Shown here one piece after another: positions 60,570 to 64,000 of a DNA stretch of 64,000 nt. This stretch comes from Bordetella parapertussis. GTDB taxonomy: Bacteria; Pseudomonadota; Gammaproteobacteria; Burkholderiales; Burkholderiaceae_C. Below the pieces are notes generated by a model. That model saw only the letters and a program-made list of their open reading frames with translations, was not told where the DNA came from and ran no database searches. Position numbers and translations under genes: made by a program. The stretch lies in assembly GCA_945870575.1 (NCBI GenBank), contig CAMBSK010000003.1, positions 1 through 64,000 on the forward strand, written 5' to 3'. Within the stretch, counting starts at the first letter, position 1, and each line of letters starts with the position of its first letter.

Positions 60570-61364
60570 TCAGCTACCTTTGAAGTCCGCCGGCCTGCGT
60601 TCTTTGAACGAGGCGAGGCCTTCCTTCAAGTCATCGGTGAAAGCCACGTCGCGGAACGAGCGGGATTCCCATTTCAAGGCCTCGTCCATGTGCATGCCGA
60701 CCGAGCGGCGCACCACTTCTTTGGCAAACCGCTGTGACAAAGGCGAGCGTGAAGCCAGCATCTGGGCATAGGCCAAGGTTTTGGCTAGCAATTCGTGTTG
60801 AGGATAAATCCGGTTGACCAGACCGATGCGGTAAGCATGTTCTGCGTCTACACGTTCACCGGACAAAATGATTTCCATGGCGTGCCCCATACCGACGATT
60901 TGAGGCAAGCGGATCAGACCGCCGTCGCAGGCATGGAAACCCCATTTGGCGTCTTGCAACGCAAATTCGGCATCCGGCGAGCAAAACCTTATGTCGCAGG
61001 CCAATGAGAGTTCGAAACCACCGGAAATGGCAAACCCGTTCACGGCAGCCAGAATCGGTTTATCAATATCCAGATTGCGGGTGATGCCGCCAAAGCCCGG
61101 GCCGTTGGTGAATTTGCGTCTGAATTCAGGCGCCGGGGCTTGCGCAAAATTCAGCGTGTAATTGGTCAAATCGGCACCGGCGCAAAACGCTTTGTCGCCT
61201 GCGCCGGTGATGACGGCCACGCGCGCTTGGTCGTCGTTTTCAAACTCGCGCCACACATCAACCAGTTCGTCATTGGCAGCAAAGTCCAGCGAATTCATTT
61301 TGGCGGCGCGGTTGATGGTGATCAAGCGCACCGCGCCGTGATGTTCGTAATTGATATCAGACAT
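60570..61364 (-). CDS. Enoyl-CoA hydratase/isomerase family protein
   Basis: 264 aa crotonase fold. Oxyanion loops FCAGADLTNY (about 60-69) and NGFAISGGFELSLACD; acidic candidates Glu and Asp lie in the following segment (LQDAKWGFHACDGGLIRLP). It is the last gene of a minus-strand CoA operon and overlaps the DUF35 gene by 8 bp. Likely hydrates or isomerises an enoyl-CoA. Confidence 0.9.
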   Translation of the reverse strand: MSDINYEHHGAVRLITINRAAKMNSLDFAANDELVDVWREFENDDQARVAVITGAGDKAFCAGADLTNYTLNFAQAPAPEFRRKFTNGPGFGGITRNLDIDKPILAAVNGFAISGGFELSLACDIRFCSPDAEFALQDAKWGFHACDGGLIRLPQIVGMGHAMEIILSGERVDAEHAYRIGLVNRIYPQHELLAKTLAYAQMLASRSPLSQRFAKEVVRRSVGMHMDEALKWESRSFRDVAFTDDLKEGLASFKERRPADFKGS

Positions 61365-61698
61365 GTGACTCCACTTTGAAAGTAGCTATACCGGATGCAG
61401 CTGTAGTGTCTGTCGCCACCACTCTCTGGCCCGGCTTGTTGCCGTCAGCCGCCAGAAAACGGCCGCTGATACGTTGACCGTTGTCCAGATCGAAGACGCC
61501 GACGTGGTAACTGCCTTCGGCTTTGAAACGCAAGGGCGGCTTGCGTATGGTGGTCCAACTCACCAGCGTACCGCTGGCAGGTACTTCGACGGTTTGCATC
61601 GCGCTGCCCAGGCAGTTAGCGCAAATCAGTATGTCGGTATTCGCCAGCGTGCCGCAAGCGGCACACGCGTGAAACTTCAGCCGGGGTATGTCGCTCAT
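61357..61698 (-). CDS. DUF35-type zinc-ribbon/OB-fold partner protein
   Basis: 113 aa from the ATG at 61698. Ribbon knuckles CAACG and CANCLG (about residues 12-30), then an OB-fold (GTLVSWTTIRKPPLRF, YHVGVFDLDNG). Overlaps the thiolase gene by 4 bp; it is a partner for that enzyme, paralogous to the protein at 32269-32649. Confidence 0.9.
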   Translation of the reverse strand: MSDIPRLKFHACAACGTLANTDILICANCLGSAMQTVEVPASGTLVSWTTIRKPPLRFKAEGSYHVGVFDLDNGQRISGRFLAADGNKPGQRVVATDTTAASGIATFKVESHV

Positions 61699-62858
61699 GC
61701 ATCTGCTCCCAGAATATGCACGGTGCAAGCCACGCCGACACCACCCAGGTTGTGCGTCATGCCGGTGCGCGCGCCTTTGACCTGGTTGGCGTGTTCGCCG
61801 CGCAATTGCTGAATCACTTCATAAATCTGGCCGACACCGGTGGCGCCAACGGGATGGCCTTTGGCCAGCAAACCGCCGCTGGGATTGATGACGATATCGC
61901 CTTGCATGCCGGTGCGCCCCTCGGCCGCCCAATGTCCGCCTTGACCGCGCGGTACCAGGCCCAGGTCTTCGCTGTCTATGATTTCTGCGATGGAAAAACA
62001 ATCGTGCAATTCGACCAGATCGATATCAGCGGCCTGCAAGCCGGATTGGGCATAGGCCTGCTTGGCAGCCAGCACGGTGGCATCAAAAGAACACAAATCC
62101 GGGTGGTGCGAAATACGCGCTGAGCCGCTGGTCTGGGCACTGGCCATGACACGTATGCCTTGCTGCCGCGCCTTATCTGTCAGCAATTCACGCCGACTGA
62201 CCACCACAGCGGCGGCGCCGTCGCTGGGCGGGCAGCAGTCAAACAACTGCAAAGGATCGGCGATCATGACGGAGGAAGCGATTTGCTCCTGAGTCAGGTC
62301 TGCGCCCATTTGAGCCAGCGGGTTTTTCAAACCGTTGGCCTTGTTTTTGATGATGACGGCGGCAATGTCTTCGCGGGTGGTGCCGTATTTCTCGGCATGC
62401 ACACGCCAGGCCAGACCGAACACGCCGGGGAAAGTCAGGCCGCTGGGACCGTCGTTTTCATTGTCCATGGCACAGTTAAGTGCGGAGGTGATTTCCGGTG
62501 TGGAGGCATGCATCATGGTTTCAACGCCGACGACCAGCACCGCATCGCACATACCGCTGGCCACCGCCATGCAAGCGTGCCTGAAAGCAATACCGCCCGA
62601 GGCACACGCACCTTCGACCTTGGTGCATGGAATACCGTGCAAACCAAGTCGCTCAGCAACAATACCGGCCAGCACTTCTTTGCCATTTAAAGGGCCGCTG
62701 ACAAAATTACCCAGATAGACCGCGCCTATGCGCGAGCGATCAATACCGGACTCCACAATGGCGCGTGCAGCGGCGTCTACCGCCAAAGCTTCAATCGTCG
62801 TGTCCGAGTGACGGCCGAAACGGGTCGAACCGGTGCCGGCGATATACACAGTGTTCAT
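61695..62858 (-). CDS. Thiolase (SCP-x/acetyl-CoA acetyltransferase family), catalytic Cys present
   Basis: 387 aa. Nucleophile C85 in EGACASGG, the HDCF motif (LVELHDCFS) and GHPVGATG near the C-terminus are intact, unlike the thiolase-fold protein at 31139-32272. It should cleave or form 3-oxoacyl-CoA. Coupled to a DUF35 protein and an acyl-CoA ligase in one operon; overlaps the ligase by 4 bp. Confidence 0.92.
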   Translation of the reverse strand: MNTVYIAGTGSTRFGRHSDTTIEALAVDAAARAIVESGIDRSRIGAVYLGNFVSGPLNGKEVLAGIVAERLGLHGIPCTKVEGACASGGIAFRHACMAVASGMCDAVLVVGVETMMHASTPEITSALNCAMDNENDGPSGLTFPGVFGLAWRVHAEKYGTTREDIAAVIIKNKANGLKNPLAQMGADLTQEQIASSVMIADPLQLFDCCPPSDGAAAVVVSRRELLTDKARQQGIRVMASAQTSGSARISHHPDLCSFDATVLAAKQAYAQSGLQAADIDLVELHDCFSIAEIIDSEDLGLVPRGQGGHWAAEGRTGMQGDIVINPSGGLLAKGHPVGATGVGQIYEVIQQLRGEHANQVKGARTGMTHNLGGVGVACTVHILGADA

Positions 62859-64000
62859 TTTGTGTCTCCTTGTTTAAGTTGCTGGCGCAAAGTGGTTTTC
62901 AAGATTTTTCCGTAATTGTTTTTCGGCAGGTCATCAGGGAAAAAATACTCGCGCGGGCGCTTGAAACGCGCTAGGTTGTCCAGGCACAGCGCGTCAAGTT
63001 CCTCTGCCGTCACCGTCATTCCTTTTTTCAGCACCACGAACGCCACGGGTTCTTCCCCAAGGTCTGCGCTTTCTGTGCCTATGACCGACACCTCGGCCAC
63101 AGCCGCATGGCGCAACAGCACTTCTTCGATTTCGCGCGGGTAAATATTGCTGCCGCCACGAATAATCATGTCTTTGGAACGGTCGCGCAGCGTCAGGTAA
63201 CCGAGTTCATCAAGCGCACCGATGTCGCCGGTCCACAACCAGCCATCGCGTATGGCAGAGGCCGTCGCCACCGGGTTGTTCCAGTAACCGAGCATGCGTG
63301 TGTCGCTGCGGGTGATGATTTCGCCGGGCTCGCCTGTAGGCATGTCGCGGCCTTCGTCGTCAACCACCCTCACCTGCACCGCGCTGCGGGCAATGCCGCA
63401 GGAAGCCAGACGTGCCAGATGCGCCGCGTCGCCGCTGCCCTGGTGATCCTGGCGCGACAACTGCGTGATGGTCATCGGGCTTTCGCCTTGACCGTAGATT
63501 TGCACCAGATGCGGCCCGAACACCTCCAGCGTTTTCAGCAGGTCGGACACATACATGGGTGCGCCGCCATAGACCAGGGTTTGCAAATTCCCGCCAGCAT
63601 GGCTCAGACCTTCAGCCGCACGCAATGCTCGGGTGATCATGGTCGGTGCTACAAACAAAGAAACGCGCGGGTATCGCTGCAAACCGTCGAGCAACAACTC
63701 CGGGCTGAATGACTTTTCAATCACCTGGTGGCCGCCGTTAAAAATATGCGGCAAGCTGTACTGACCGGTGCCGTGCGACAGCGGCGCCAGATGCAGCATG
63801 GTGTCACCCGCCATGACGAAATCTATATCCGCACCGTAATGCAGGCACATGCCCAGCAGGTTGCGGTGCGTCAGCATGGCACCTTTGGGTACGCCTGTTG
63901 TACCGCTGGTGTAAAACAACCAGGCTAAATCGTCTGGCTGCATGTCCATGCAAGCCACAGGCGCGTGACGCAGCATGGCCTGGTAAGCGTCATCGTCAAC
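62855..64000 (-). CDS. AMP-forming acyl-CoA ligase, 5' part outside window
   Basis: The frame is open to the right edge, so the N-terminal part is missing. Visible motifs: FYTSGTTGVPKG P-loop near the edge, QIYGQGES, WLWTGDIG, and the C-terminal NNYGKILKTTLR with catalytic Lys. Resembles ligases for medium-chain or aromatic acids. It leads the operon that continues with thiolase, DUF35 and enoyl-CoA hydratase. Confidence 0.9.
   Translation of the reverse strand, partial: VDDDAYQAMLRHAPVACMDMQPDDLAWLFYTSGTTGVPKGAMLTHRNLLGMCLHYGADIDFVMAGDTMLHLAPLSHGTGQYSLPHIFNGGHQVIEKSFSPELLLDGLQRYPRVSLFVAPTMITRALRAAEGLSHAGGNLQTLVYGGAPMYVSDLLKTLEVFGPHLVQIYGQGESPMTITQLSRQDHQGSGDAAHLARLASCGIARSAVQVRVVDDEGRDMPTGEPGEIITRSDTRMLGYWNNPVATASAIRDGWLWTGDIGALDELGYLTLRDRSKDMIIRGGSNIYPREIEEVLLRHAAVAEVSVIGTESADLGEEPVAFVVLKKGMTVTAEELDALCLDNLARFKRPREYFFPDDLPKNNYGKILKTTLRQQLKQGDTK

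Overview
The window looks like chromosomal DNA of a heterotrophic betaproteobacterium, most likely Burkholderiales. This is an inference from gene content: several Bug/TctC-type solute receptors, Liv-type ABC and TRAP uptake systems, CoA-based acid catabolism, and an AceE-type pyruvate dehydrogenase E1. Most of it is gene-dense, moderately GC-rich DNA with ATGA-coupled operons. The stretches near 15.2-16.0, 18.3-20.4 and 47.7-48.3 kb are AT-rich and look acquired. No rRNA, tRNA, CRISPR array or intact insertion sequence was seen.

Layout. 0-1.4 kb: the end of a two-component histidine kinase and its response regulator. 1.4-5.7 kb: an Lrp/AsnC regulator divergent from an AceE-family E1 gene, then serC. 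5.8-8.9 kb: a lipoprotein, a MerR regulator, an Rrf2 regulator and an MpaB/DUF2236 protein. 8.9-12.4 kb: a compact four-gene operon of unknown function (membrane coiled-coil protein, membrane-anchored protein, J-domain protein, zinc-ribbon protein). 12.9-20.4 kb: an SDR gene, then an island of toxin-antitoxin (TA) and defence-like genes: RHH/PIN, an ATPase, a CopG antitoxin behind a nonsense-mutated toxin, HEPN with an MNT protein fused to an Xre/MbcA/ParS-like domain, MazEF, a HigA fragment, and a pentapeptide membrane protein paired with a PD-(D/E)XK protein.

20.5-26.4 kb (minus strand): two Bug receptors, a MatB-like acyl-CoA synthetase, a fused malonate-decarboxylase-like carboxyltransferase and an alpha/beta hydrolase. 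26.5-37.6 kb (plus strand): a Liv-type ABC transporter continuous with a CoA pathway made of a thiolase-fold protein lacking the catalytic Cys, a DUF35 partner, an ADP-forming acyl-CoA synthetase, AtuA and AtuA-like proteins and a PRISE-type reductase. A CoA ester lyase and a MaoC hydratase follow. 40-43.5 kb: a secreted PQQ-type sugar dehydrogenase, a cytochrome c and small envelope proteins. 43.6-46.6 kb: a DctPQM TRAP transporter. 46.7-49.1 kb: a second MNT/HEPN module with a broken HEPN gene, and a PIN remnant. 49.2-54.7 kb: a TolC/adaptor/RND efflux system. 54.8-59.3 kb: a reactive-sulfur module (TrxC, MBL hydrolase, BigR, two YeeE/YedE halves, SulP). 59.5-64 kb: a solitary short flagellin and a second CoA operon (acyl-CoA ligase, thiolase, DUF35, enoyl-CoA hydratase) running off the right edge.

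The points most worth a second look are the four-gene J-domain operon, the predicted retro-aldolase pathway behind the Liv transporter, the MNT/Xre-MbcA-like fusion, and a repeated pattern in which toxin genes are broken (amber codon, ochre codon, N-terminal truncation) while neighbouring antitoxin genes stay open.
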